Assembly (NCBI GenBank): GCA_964017195.1
Contig: OZ024891.1
Span: forward strand, 7,403,994 to 7,467,993
DNA from: Siderastrea radians
Lineage: Eukaryota; Cnidaria; Anthozoa; Scleractinia; Rhizangiidae
DNA length: 64,000 nucleotides
Reading direction: 5' to 3'
In this document: piece after piece, positions 1 to 10,800 of the stretch
Numbering within the stretch: position 1 is the first letter of the stretch
Layout: each line of letters begins with the position of its first letter
Translations under genes and position numbers: made by a program
The notes under the pieces: generated by a model
Databases searched by the model: none
The model's input: the letters and a program-made list of their open reading frames with translations, nothing else
What the model was told of the DNA's origin: nothing

Positions 1-784
1 GAGGGAAAGATGGATCTTTCCCTCTATCGCGCCCCCACCCCCGAGAGAGCTTGCTCGCAGGCTACATGTCTCCCTGAGCAGATCATTTTCACACGCATCT
101 GCTGAGTAGTATTCACGGGTCACGACAGGTAGGGCAGTGGGGTACGATTCGATGATTTTTGAGGGAGCAAACAAAAAAGTTCGGAGTTAGCGGCCTAAAC
201 AAATCCTTCTCGTCGCGCTTAGAACGGAGCGACTGGCAGCGAGTGTGTTCCAACTAGCTACGAATCATTGTAATCCAAAAGTCGGTTCAGCTTACCAGTC
301 TTGCGAACTTCGCAATTTACTTTTTTAATGATAGTAATCTTTGATGATGGAGACTTTGAGTCCAGAGGAAGCTCGCCTGGCTCCGGCGCTCCTCGTTCTC
401 TAGTCCCCGTGCAGCCGATGATTTTCGCACACGTGCGTTTCATATCATCGTGGTGTAAGTAAAATCTAATGATAAAAAAGAAGACGTGCATGGGACTATG
501 TTAGATCCCAGCCCCCCCCCCACCTTCCCCCCCCCCCCCGGCTACTAACACCAAGTTCTGAGATTCGGATTCTGGTTCGTTCCCAGAGCCCATGCGCGAT
601 CCTTTGATCTGTGCGGGATCTGGGGAATAAGAATGATTTCGCCGACGTCCAAGACAGTCGTAATTTAACAATCCTGGTCGGGTATGATTGGCAACCATCG
701 CAACAAGCTTTCTATTTGCCTATTTATTGCAGACGATGCTTGAGGGATATTCATGTCGTTGTGTTTTGTTTTCATAATAAGGAA
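1..784. other. Upstream sequence with no supported gene
   Basis: No convincing exon was seen on either strand. Around 511-540 there are two poly-C tracts separated by a short spacer. The open frames here are short and lack splice context or recognisable domains. Confidence 0.5.
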
Positions 785-1015
785 ATGTCCGAGACAGTCG
801 GAGAACAAAATCACCGACCCAGAAATAAATTAAAACCAGACATTGACTGGCGTGCATTTGAGACATGCATAAATAAAGGCGAGGTTATCTTGAAAAGTCT
901 TTTTCTTATTTTTCTTTTTATCTGCAAACACCAGCTGCAGCCAGTGCCGGTATCCGATTACAATTCGAAAACCAGTTCTGAGGCGTTAGAGACGCAAAAG
1001 ATGACAGCACCGAGT
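785..1015 (+). CDS. Possible first exon of an unidentified membrane protein
   Basis: An ATG at 785 opens 77 codons that end exactly at a good donor (GTGAGT at 1016). The predicted peptide is basic and charged at the N-terminus, then has a hydrophobic stretch (VILKSLFLIFLFI) that could be a signal anchor, then a Ser/Thr-rich part. The donor is phase 0, so it does not fit the phase-1 acceptor of the immunoglobulin exon at 4962. It would need another partner exon, which I did not find. It may be a chance frame. Confidence 0.2.
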
Positions 1016-2314
1016 GTGAGTATGGTTTCTCGATGCACATAGTGAAAATTCGAGAAGCCTTCTGAAAATGTTTTCGTTTCGTGGAAGAAAATAACTTATA
1101 AAGTGTGAACTCACTTGTTTATGGTAAGGTGTTTTTCATCTTCCTAGTGGTTACATTACAGACATTATTGTTCTTGAGATTGAAACCTAGTTAACATCAT
1201 ATCCTTAGAAACTAAAAGTGTTATAAAACGAAACTCAAGCCCGCGCTCACTTGTGACTTTGAGTCCGTGAATAAAATCCTTAAGTTAATAAGGTTGTGAC
1301 CACAGCCAAACGGAAGATTTCTCATCTGGCAGTGCTTTCTTTTCTTATCTAGCAGTTTTTTCCCTTTGTTTTTTAGATTTTGGCAATTAAAGATTGAAAT
1401 ATTTCGTCAATTCTAACTAGGGAACTCGGGCAAAAATGAGAGATTAAATTATTTTGCTGTTCGCTCGCACGGCGACTTTTGTAACACTGGACAAAAACGA
1501 AATTTTAAAACTGCTCAAATGCATAATTGGATTCCTATTTTACTGTGTGAATCTTAACGTTTCGCTGGCTGTATTTTTTATCTATAGCATAACCTTTCGT
1601 TTCTCTTTTGTGTAATTCTGAATATGAGGCTAATATATTAATTCTGATAACTGACACCATGATATGAATAATATCAGCTGTATCGCAGGCCGGGATTTGA
1701 TTTTTGTCACTTGGTAACCAATGTTGTGACGATCTCCTTTTATCGTTCAAGATAAGTTAAATTTCATTTTACTCCTATTCTGTTGTACCTGAAAACGGAA
1801 AAGTAAAAACGTATCTAACTGAACAATAGATACCACCGGGAGTCAAATCGTTTTAAAGCTCGCCTTAAAATTATTAAAAACTTTGACATCTGTCTTTCAG
1901 TTAAAGTTGGCATCTCTTGTGATGATAGTTTTTTCAACGCCAACGTGTCGTGACGGCAGATTAATAAAGCTTGGTTTTGTATGGAATATAGTGTGATACA
2001 TAGTCTAATCTCATACACACGAATTTATTGTAACAGTTACCTTTTTAACATTTTAAAATAAACGTGACCATTTTCCTCTCCGCAACAGAAAACGTTTGCA
2101 GCAGCTGTATTATCACTCTGATTTGCAGCACCAATTGTTTACAATTACCGAATAAATTGTTCTCGGGACACTTTCATCCTTTCAGAAACGGTCACGTTCA
2201 GTTTAGCTAAAATCGGGGACGAGGAAGAGGTCACGGAAATCGAGCCTGCTTGCAACAACCAACAACTCGCCACAGCCAACATCCATCGTTCCAGGATCAT
2301 TGTTGTCCGTGGCG
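1016..2314. other. Non-coding stretch upstream of the Ig gene
   Basis: AT-rich sequence with no recognised exon. It presumably holds the promoter and 5' untranslated region of the gene starting at 2315, but no clear TATA box or other site could be supported. Confidence 0.4.
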
Positions 2315-2390
2315 ATGGATGCGCAATTTTGTACAGTCGCAGACCTTTTCACTTCACTATTGTTTTTTACAGCGACTGTTAGTTCCTCAG
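2315..2390 (+). CDS. Ig-domain protein, exon 1 (signal peptide)
   Basis: The ATG at 2315 is followed by a short polar start and a hydrophobic run (LFTSLLFFTATV) ending in Ser residues, which is a plausible signal peptide. The exon is 76 bases and ends in phase 1 at a consensus donor, GTAAGT at 2391. That phase matches the acceptor of the immunoglobulin exon at 4962. The intervening intron is 2.57 kb, of which about 2 kb is an inserted transposon. Confidence 0.65.
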
Positions 2391-2470
2391 GTAAGTGAGG
2401 GGTTTCTCTCTCGCTTCTAAATTCACAAATAAATCTCTACTCGGAACAATGGAGGAAACCCACTTTAATG

Positions 2471-4452
2471 AGGGTGCTAATGGGGTTAGTAGTTAACTGA
2501 CAATTGGCCAAAATAATAGTAGTTAACTGACATTTGGCCAAAAAATTAGTAGTTAACTGATAAATTAAAAGTCAACAGTTAACTGACATTTTATTAATTA
2601 CATTGAATACGATTGTTGATGTTTTAAAAGCAACAAAGATTTTCTTAACAGCGAGGCTATTCCGTGACATTTACCTGTCACGCTGCATGACTTGGTAGTG
2701 GTATTCACTGTTATTTGGGTCACTTCCGATGCAAAAGTGCCACGCCAGCGTAACTTGGACCTTGATCTCTGTGATGGCTTTGAGTGGCGTGGTCAAAGTA
2801 GACTGTGTGACAGGCGTAGAAAAGGAGGGAAAAGGGGAGAAATTATTCTCGAGGACGGAGGGGAGAGGAAGGGAGTCATGCAGGCCTTCCAACCCCATTT
2901 TATAACTATGTTGAATGGAAATTGAGAAACACGAATTTCGAGTACTTAAGGTGGCCGAACACAGTTTTCTTGTACCTATGCATTATTAGTCGTTATATTC
3001 AAACCGCACTGGCAATTGGGCGGCCAAAATTAGCAAGGTGCAAAATCGGCTAAAAAAGATTATATTTTGATATGTTATATTGGACTAAGTACCGTTGTCA
3101 TGGTAACATAGCTGGTAATAAACCAGCATTAAATAATGGGTCTGATTTATTTCGGAAAATCCAATCGATAGATTTTTTCCATCATTTGTCGCTAGGAAAA
3201 TTGGAAAAATACTGCCCTATTGACACTGGTCTGGTGAAATTTTGACAGAGAGATCGTCTGTAATTTTGTGTTTTGTATTTCAACATTTTCTGAACATGTC
3301 CTCCGTCGGATTTCAATTTTTGTGTACAGGCGAGTTAAGCGTGTTCTGAACTATTATTCTACCAAATTTCATGAAATTCTAACAAGCGGTTCCGTAGAAA
3401 ACAGTGCATTTCCACTAAACCACGCAGTCACAATCTTCTGGTTAACTGCGCATGCGTTGCATTTGACAGAGTCTCGATCTTTCTCCATCCATACAAACAA
3501 TCCTGGAAAGGCAGGGTCCAATAGTATTACCTTTTAATACATTGAAAAACAAACGTTTTTTTTTCACATAACAAACTGTTTGATTGTTAAGAAGGAATAT
3601 TAAGTAGTTCTGACCAATCACGATTTTGGTGAAAGTAAAATACGCCTGAAACAATGTCCTGGTAGTGGGCGCGCCCTCTCCATTCCTCTTGAGCTCCGCG
3701 CTCGTTGTTCGCTTTCGCGAATAATTTCAACCCTTTTTCCTCCCCTTTCCGCGCCTGCCACGCAAGCTGTGGTCATCTCGATAAAAACTTGGAATAAGTT
3801 ATTCTAAGTTTTTATCAAGATGATGACAAAGGGTCGGCATTCGAACGATACAGAGGTCGCGTGCCGTTTGACTTGGCGAAACAATTCAATGGATATAGCA
3901 TGTAAACATTTGACAGATTTTATGGGAATTTTACAACAAACGGTAAAGTTTAAACTCGGTGCGTTTGACTTGAAGTTGATCTGACTAGATATTTGACTGT
4001 CCAGCACGCGAACGTGGTTTGACTTTGTTTGGCCTGATTTAGATCTCGTCAATAATTGATTACGGGTCAGAATGACAGACTCTCTGAGCAGACTAAACAA
4101 CTAAACAAAAACAACTTTCTCATCTTTCTCAATAGTTCGGACTCTCTTTCTCTTTCATTATGAGTAAGATTTCTAATTTGATTGTTCTTTTTTTAATAAT
4201 TATTTTCATGTCTGGAAATTGTAATTTATTTATTGATTTGAGTAAGGTCCACCCCCAAGGATGATTGACGCGCTGAAGTGAGGAAAAATTCGGGTTATGA
4301 AGCAATAATTTTCGATGTAAGAAAAGGAAAGTTAATAGCTAACTACAATATTTAGTAGTTAACTGACAATTGGCCGAAAAATTAGTAGTTAACTGACATT
4401 TGGCCGAAAAATTAGTAGTTAACTGACAATTGGTTACCCCCATTAGCACCCT
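2471..4452. mobile_element. Non-autonomous hAT-like element in intron 1 of the Ig gene
   Basis: The element has 15-bp perfect terminal inverted repeats (AGGGTGCTAATGGGG at 2471-2485, its complement at 4438-4452). It is flanked by identical 8-bp copies of CTTTAATG at 2463-2470 and 4453-4460. An 8-bp duplication is characteristic of the hAT superfamily. Next to each end are 30-bp tandem repeats containing AGTTAACTGACA (starts near 2491, 2521, 2551, 2578 and 4357, 4387, 4417). They run in the same direction at both ends rather than inverted. No transposase frame is present in the 1,982 bp. Confidence 0.8.
3773..3823. repeat. Near-perfect palindrome inside the hAT-like element
   Basis: Arms of 25 bases (3773-3797 and 3799-3823) pair with about two mismatches around a single central base. 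The sequence could fold into a hairpin. It may be the joined ends of an older nested element. Confidence 0.7.
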
Positions 4453-4961
4453 CTTTAATGGCTCTCATAGGAATGCCAGCAATAACCAAGAAACAAAGAA
4501 AAAAAAGAGAAAGGTGAACAGAGCAACACACAACAAACAAACAAGCAGCAGTTCCCTGAGAATCATATTATAGGGACTGCCCTTTAATATGGACATCTTC
4601 TGGGGTGGCTACCTAGCCACCCGAGGAAAGGGTGCCTCTAATTATGAGTTTCGCACTGCTTTCGCACTGGCTGTAGGCTCGTTTATCATCCGCTGTTCGG
4701 GAAATGAGCCCACACTCCTCCCCCGAGGAGACTCTTCTCGGGGAGGAACAAAGACTGGGCTGGAGAGAGCGGCGGAAATCGAGCCTACACTGGCTGCCGA
4801 ATCGTCAGTGACACTGTCAGTCTTTTTCAAGACTACACTCACCCAAACGATCATACACACCCTACTTACGACATGACTCCTGGGTTCAAACCATTCACTA
4901 ACTTACGATAAGAAATATTTATCAGGCGCCATTGACAGTATAGTTCTGTATTTTCTCATAG

Positions 4962-5261
4962 GAGCCGAGGTGAAACTTCCATTTCAAAGAAGAACTGCCC
5001 AGCAATTACGAAACATCAGAATAAGGTGCGAGATAACAGGAGAAGATTTTGTTGCCTGGGAAACGCCTTACAGAGAAGCCAGTTTGGGACAGCCCGCAAT
5101 ACACGGGGTAAATATTACAGCGGAGACCTCTGGGAGATTGCGCCTGGAGGTCAGTGGAAACTACTATGCCTTGAGAATAGAGGATGTGAAGGTCATTGAC
5201 GGTGGAAACTATACTTGCAGAGGATCAAACCAATCCAGGAGTTTTACACTTGAAGTTGATT
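4962..5261 (+). CDS. Ig-domain protein, exon 2 (first immunoglobulin domain)
   Basis: This 300-base exon is phase 1 at both ends, bounded by a TTTCTCATAG acceptor and a GTAAGC donor. That is the usual layout of a single immunoglobulin domain exon. Visible hallmarks are the B-strand Cys (RIRCEITG), the core Trp (FVAWETP), and the F-strand signature with Asp, Gly, Tyr and Cys (DGGNYTC). The fold suggests an I-set or V-like domain of a secreted or cell-surface adhesion protein. The exact family is not recognised. Confidence 0.85.
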
Positions 5262-5559
5262 GTAAGCTACACTTAATAGTGTTTTACTCTTTCGCTTCCT
5301 TTCAAGACTAACAAAACTTTGCCCTCAAATGTTCCCGAGGGATTGAGATACAGAACCGCTATTTTTTTTCTTTTTTTGCGATCTGGGTCACATTGGTGAG
5401 ATTAAAGAATCAACCCAACTTGTTATTGGTTCACTACAATAGTACGTTGCACTCTTGTAATTGATCAAATATTGTTTATTTTTGGCTTGCATGGTTACAT
5501 TAAAATCGTAAGAAAATTGCTCTATCTGGCATTGTAATAACTCCTTAAGGTACGTATTA

Positions 5560-5841
5560 GAGCAGTTTTCAATTGAGTGTCGAAAGTAATGTTGTGTTTG
5601 CTTTGGTTTTGCTTTACTTCGCTTTCTGATTGGTTAAAAAAGCTCGCGCCACTTTCTCAGCCAATCAGACGAAAAACAAAAACCAATCGTCACTTGCCTG
5701 CACGCGTTTTCCCGCGCTAAACGCTAATTACTTGTACTTGCTTCGATTTCTGATTGGTTTATTTTGTGTTTTGTTGCTTCTGTGATTGGTTTGAGTAATT
5801 ACTTTGGTTTTGGTTTTACGACACTCATTTGAAAACTGCTC
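5560..5841. mobile_element. TA-flanked MITE (Tc1/mariner-like), copy 1
   Basis: A 282-bp element with imperfect inverted ends (GAGCAGTTTTCAATTGAGTG and its counterpart) sits between TA dinucleotides at 5558-5559 and 5842-5843. It contains several CCAATCA/TGATTGG-type boxes. It belongs to the same family as the copies at 29255 and 29766. It ends 23 bp before the acceptor of the second Ig-domain exon, so it may cover that intron's branch-point region. Confidence 0.8.
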
Positions 5842-5864
5842 TAAAGAATAATTTTCACGTACAG

Positions 5865-6152
5865 TTATCAGCCATGGAGTCAAGACACCCCAGCAACTCA
5901 AATATGGCGAAAATGGAACAATTGAACTGGGAATATCAGCCTACCCTCCTCTGCAATATGAATGGCACAAGGACAGCGAGCTCCTGGAATTCCCCATGGA
6001 AGGAAAATATATCGATCCCTACACTGGTACACTCAGTATCGCTAAGGTGAGCAGAAGCGACGAGGGAAACTATACTTGTAGGGTGGTGTGGAAGGCGGAC
6101 AGACCACATGAAGAAACAGAAGATATTGTTGGAATTGAAGTACTTGTTGTCG
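5865..6152 (+). CDS. Ig-domain protein, exon 3 (second immunoglobulin domain)
   Basis: This 288-base exon, phase 1 on both sides, continues in frame from exon 2 and ends at a GTAAGT donor. It shows the core Trp (LQYEWHKD), a short strand (TGTLSIAKV), and the F-strand signature DEGNYTC. The B-strand position that normally carries the first Cys reads ELGIS, so the canonical disulphide seems to be missing. The domain pair resembles the tandem I-set domains of NCAM-like adhesion proteins. No membrane segment follows in this exon. Confidence 0.8.
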
Positions 6153-6929
6153 GTAAGTTTTACCTATAAATGTTGATTGATTTGCTCCCCTCCACGCCCC
6201 CCCCCCCAAAAAAAACACTTCCTGTGTAAGAAGTAGAAGACGTTTTTCATATTTACAAAGGTCTGTAGTGTAAGTTATCAGTAATACTTTGTTCAGTAAA
6301 ATGTTCATAGAAATGCGCGCTATAACTGGTCAGATCAGGTTTGTCATACCGTCATACTACAATTGTCCTTCGTCGCACCTATATGCTTTATCGATTTATA
6401 ATGAACATAGCTGTCTCTTGAGTGCGCGCAAATCTTGAAACATTAGTGCAGTGAAATAGTAAATTGCTCCTCATGCATTCTTTGGTCGTTTGCGCTCTTG
6501 GGAACTTTAAAGAACACCCAAGAAGCACTCCTCTCGTGTTCTTTAAACTTCCCCTCCGAGTGTGCTTTTAAAATTCTACAACGCACTCGCTTGCATTTAC
6601 TATTCCCTCAATCAGTACTTTCGCACGCCACTGAAACACTCGCAGAACATTTCTGAGTTACCAATTAAAGGACACACTTTCCATATCTCCCCAGTCCCCG
6701 CAAAATTGATACCCTCTTCAACTACATAGCCAATTATACCAGTAAACATCACTCACACGACGCACTTTGTTATTTCGTTAACCCTTTATTTAGCATTCCC
6801 GGCCAGCGGTTTCGAACTCAAGTAATGATTCAACAATTATTTATGGGTTCTAGTATTTAGCATAGCTTCTTTACGTATTGTACTGCGCTTTTGATCATTT
6901 TATGTAAAAAGCGCATTAGAAGTAAATAA

Positions 6930-6964
<35 letters not shown>

Positions 6965-6991
6965 TATCAATTATCCTTTGAAAAATTTTAG

Positions 6992-7053
6992 GTGTGTTTT
7001 CGCACGATATTTTGACATTTTATCCTTTACACAGCGCGGAATCCTCTTTTTGA
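6992..7053 (+). CDS. Candidate terminal exon of the Ig-domain gene
   Basis: After a pyrimidine-poor but usable acceptor (AATTTTAG), the phase-1 frame continues for 20 codons and stops at TGA 7051-7053. An AATAAA signal follows 54 bases later. If real, the gene encodes a short secreted protein with two Ig domains and no membrane anchor. Support is only the matching phase, the acceptor and the nearby polyadenylation signal. Confidence 0.35.
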
Positions 7054-7106
7054 GGAAATATTTTATAAAAGGCTGTCACAACTTTTTTTATAACTTGTAC
7101 CATCGA

Positions 7107-7112
7107 AATAAA
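7107..7112 (+). terminator. Candidate polyadenylation signal AATAAA
   Basis: A canonical AATAAA hexamer lies 54 bases after the candidate stop codon of the Ig gene, in a region otherwise without coding signal. Confidence 0.35.
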
Positions 7113-7829
7113 CCTTGAGCTTAAACGTTTCTTAGATGTGGTATGTATGGTTCGCACTTGTAATTGATTAAAGTAGCTTTCTAATTAATCTGGTGGAACG
7201 CTTAAGTTGAGAGCCACTGAGCGTAATTAATTGGCTTATCAGTCCTAGCTACAAACAACGATATGTAGCCCATGAACAACCCACTTCTAGCTAGACTCTC
7301 CACGTAAACCCTATCTGGCACTCCTTTCTAGGACACGCTGTGGCTTTTGTACTACGTGTTATACTTAACTTGTCTACTTTCAAGTACAGAGAAATGGTTG
7401 TACCCTCAGTAATATTAATTCACTAAAAACCGGCTTTATCATCAGTAAAATTAGCAGTGAAAATGCTTTTGAACCAAACGAAAAGGGAACCTCGGTTAAC
7501 CGGTTAAGTTAATCCGAGACTAATGTTAATCGCTGTGCGAACGTACGATTGGGCCTGGGGGCTTGGTTCATGAAGCCCTGCTATGTTTCTTTGCTCTTAG
7601 TATTTCTATTGATAAAATTCTTAGGATTCGTCTTAACTTAATTTAGCTGTATGAATCGAGCCCCTTGGTGTCAGAAATTGTCTTTTTTGATGTACCCTGA
7701 GAAATTCTTGGGGTTTGTGTCACCGAAGAGGCAGCCCTGTACGCAATGTCCACGTGACTAATCTGTACAGAATTATCTTTTCATAGTTCCATCAAGACGC
7801 TACGTGCAGCTGCAATTAACGTTCTTCAT

Positions 7830-10800
7830 TTAGAAAGCATTGACGTATCGCACTTGTAGCTTAGAAGCCTTCGTCGTAGTCACATGTGCTCGACCGAGGC
7901 TTATACAAAGCCTGTGCAAGTTACAGCTCGAATTCCTCAAGGCATTGGCCAACATCTTCACTCCAACATCGGTTATTGGGTTGCTGGCCAAGGACAAAAC
8001 TTTGAGGTTGAACTGGTGATTAGGCAAGGCTTGCAGCAAACTCTTGACTCCTTTGTCCGTCACTTGATTGTAGCCGAGGTACAGCTCCTGCAGGCCGCAA
8101 GACTTGTGTGCAAGCGCCTTTTCCACGAACCTAATGCCATCGTCGGTAATCTCGTTAGAACTAGCAAAGAGAACTCTGAGATTACATTCCCCCGTGCAGA
8201 GGGATTCGCATAGGTCTTGTAAACCAAAATCCAGCATTTTATTCTTCTGAAGGTAGAGTGTTTTGACAGTGCAAAATGGATTGCTAAGAGCTTTGCTCAT
8301 ATAAAAAACTCCATTGTGGGTGATTCCATTGGAGCTCAAGTCCAAAGTTTGAATTTTGCTGTTTCCGCTGCACAGAGCTTCGCTGATATACTCGACACCT
8401 AAATCACCAATTTTGTTGTTGCCTAGGTAGAGTTCCTCAAGCTGGCACCAATCACTGAAGAGGACGCACGCAAGGTACTTTGCACCATCACTGGATATCT
8501 CATTCCCTCTCAACCCTAAGATCTTGATTCCAAGGAATGAGTGTCTTGCCGTTATTTCCAGGAAGGACAACATTCCATCATCGGTGACACTTGAGTTTGT
8601 CAGATTGACTTGCTCCAACCTGGAGGACGGATCGCAAATAGATGAGGCTACCTGACGGAATCCACCGTCTCCCATGGCATTGCTTTCAAAGATAACTTTC
8701 TTTACATTGTCACCCATAGCTTCTTTCAAGCAGTGCAAAATCGCTTGTGTCTCTTGAGGGTTTGCGCCTATCTCAGTGAAGGCGATGGGTTTGGTCTTCG
8801 ATATCGTAGATGTTGCTTCCCTTGCGAATGGATGTCCTAGTTGAGTCCCATTTTCAAAGAGGCATCTACAGAGGAAAGCAATTGCTTGATTATCTATCAC
8901 TGGTTCGTCAACAAAACTGTTTAGCTTGATGGCGTCTGTCAGGTGCTGCATCAAGCACACGAAAACACCCTTGCCTTTCTTGCCGTCTTTGCTCAACCCA
9001 GCCACAAACTGTAATGTATGGCAGTGCGTCTCGTTGGCTTTCTCCAGGAAGTCTCGGAATTCCCCAATGGTGGTCGACTGGACAATTCTGGTAGCAGCAA
9101 GATACTCTTGAATGCTGAGGGAACTGAAGCTGTAGATGTTCGATTGTTTCTGTGAACTGCCTTTTAAACGACGTAAAAAACCAGCCTCCACAAGAATTTC
9201 AACCTCAAAGGCACTGAGTTCAACTAATGAAAGGTCTTCCTTTGTGAAGGAATAACGTTGCTGGGTTATTCCTTGAAATGCAAGGTACGAGAGCTTTTCT
9301 AAGACTTCTTGAGAATTCTTTGGAAAATCAAAGTGATCGGATGGGAATGTTTTGTGGTCATTTTGATCCGATTCTAAAGTTGTTGCGGTGTCGATCAATT
9401 TCTCAAAAAGTTTTGTGGTTGTAGAGGGTAGCTGGAGAGCTTGGAATTCCTCAGACGTTCGCCTTGAAACCACGAAGTCCACGTACGAGCAAAGCAAAAG
9501 ACAGTTTTGAGGTACACGACAGACAATCTCAAGATCTTCGTCGCTGGAAATCCGATTAGTTAATGTGATACTTAGAGATTTGTTGTCGCAGAAAAATTCT
9601 TGAACGCATGTCTTGGCCTCCTCTGGCTTAAAAGAACCAATTTCTGCGTATCTGTCAAATGTAACGATTTCTCCAATCTCTGATAAAAGAGGTGATGAAC
9701 GCGATGTTACAACGATGGTACACCCCGGTAAAAGATCACCAGAAAGAAGCTTAAGAACGAGAGAAACAACTGACATTTTCTCCTTAGCTGATTGCGTGAT
9801 ATTTGCGTGGTCTGGTAAAGAGTTCACAGTCCACTCGTTCAGGCCATCAAAAACTAGAAGTACATCGTCAGGGTTTGCTACAATCTGGCGGTGGACAACA
9901 TCCGCAGGTTTCAACGAAAAGGCTGAGTGATAAAGAAACTCTTGTAAGCTTATATGATCATCTATAAGATCCAGCTCTTTGAAATCAAAAGAGAAAATAA
10001 ATTTAAGACTGTGTAATTCACTTTCGTTGGGAAATAAGCTAGAATTAATTTCTTGAATAAGCTTAGACACGAACTCAGTTTTGCCAATTCCTGGGTCCCC
10101 CGTCACTAGAATTCTCTTTGGATTCGGTGCGTCTTTACCCGGCTTGAACAAATCCTCTAAACAGGAAACTGAAAGTTTTTTAGTCCTGCTGTACGTCCTG
10201 AACAATTCCTGTTTGTGCTTCTGTTTCTTTACTCCCTTGTATTTCAGTTTTTGCTGAGAAACGAAAATATTACTGGGGATAGAGGGCACGCTTGAACGGC
10301 TCCTGGAATTGACAAGCGGAAGTCGAAGAACAGGTTTCTTTGCCACGAGTGCTTGTATTGTTTCTCTTTGTTCTTCCAAGAACAATTCCTTTTCTATCAA
10401 CATCTTTGTGGTCTCGGTCACGCTATTATGGCGCAACAAAAACATGCAAAAATAATAATCGGAAATTCGCTCGAAGGCTTTCGTTTCTTGCCAAGTATAG
10501 ACAAGTTCTGCCAAACTTAGAGCACCAGAAAATGTCGCAGAGGTCAGCAAAGCAATATTAAACATTGATGATAGGAAAGCGCGATCGGCATAGCAATGAA
10601 CTGCAATGTCGAACGAGTTTTCACTGAAAACAAAAGATGGTGGCGTCCATTGTTTTCTATATTCCCTTTCCGATGGTAAAACGACGGAAGAAGTAAGACA
10701 GTTGTATAAAACATACGCCACTGCAGTCACTAGCCTCACGCAGAGTTGAAGTGAATAAGCTTTAAACACAGCTGTCGAGGCCTTCAACTCTGACAGTATT

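Larger units (their letters stand above)
6153..7829. other. Intron/intergenic stretch between the Ig gene and the NLR gene
   Basis: Apart from a candidate last exon near 6992, nothing coding was recognised. It holds an ATT trinucleotide repeat (about 6941-6967). The two flanking genes point toward each other across it, which fits a shared 3' intergenic region. Confidence 0.5.
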
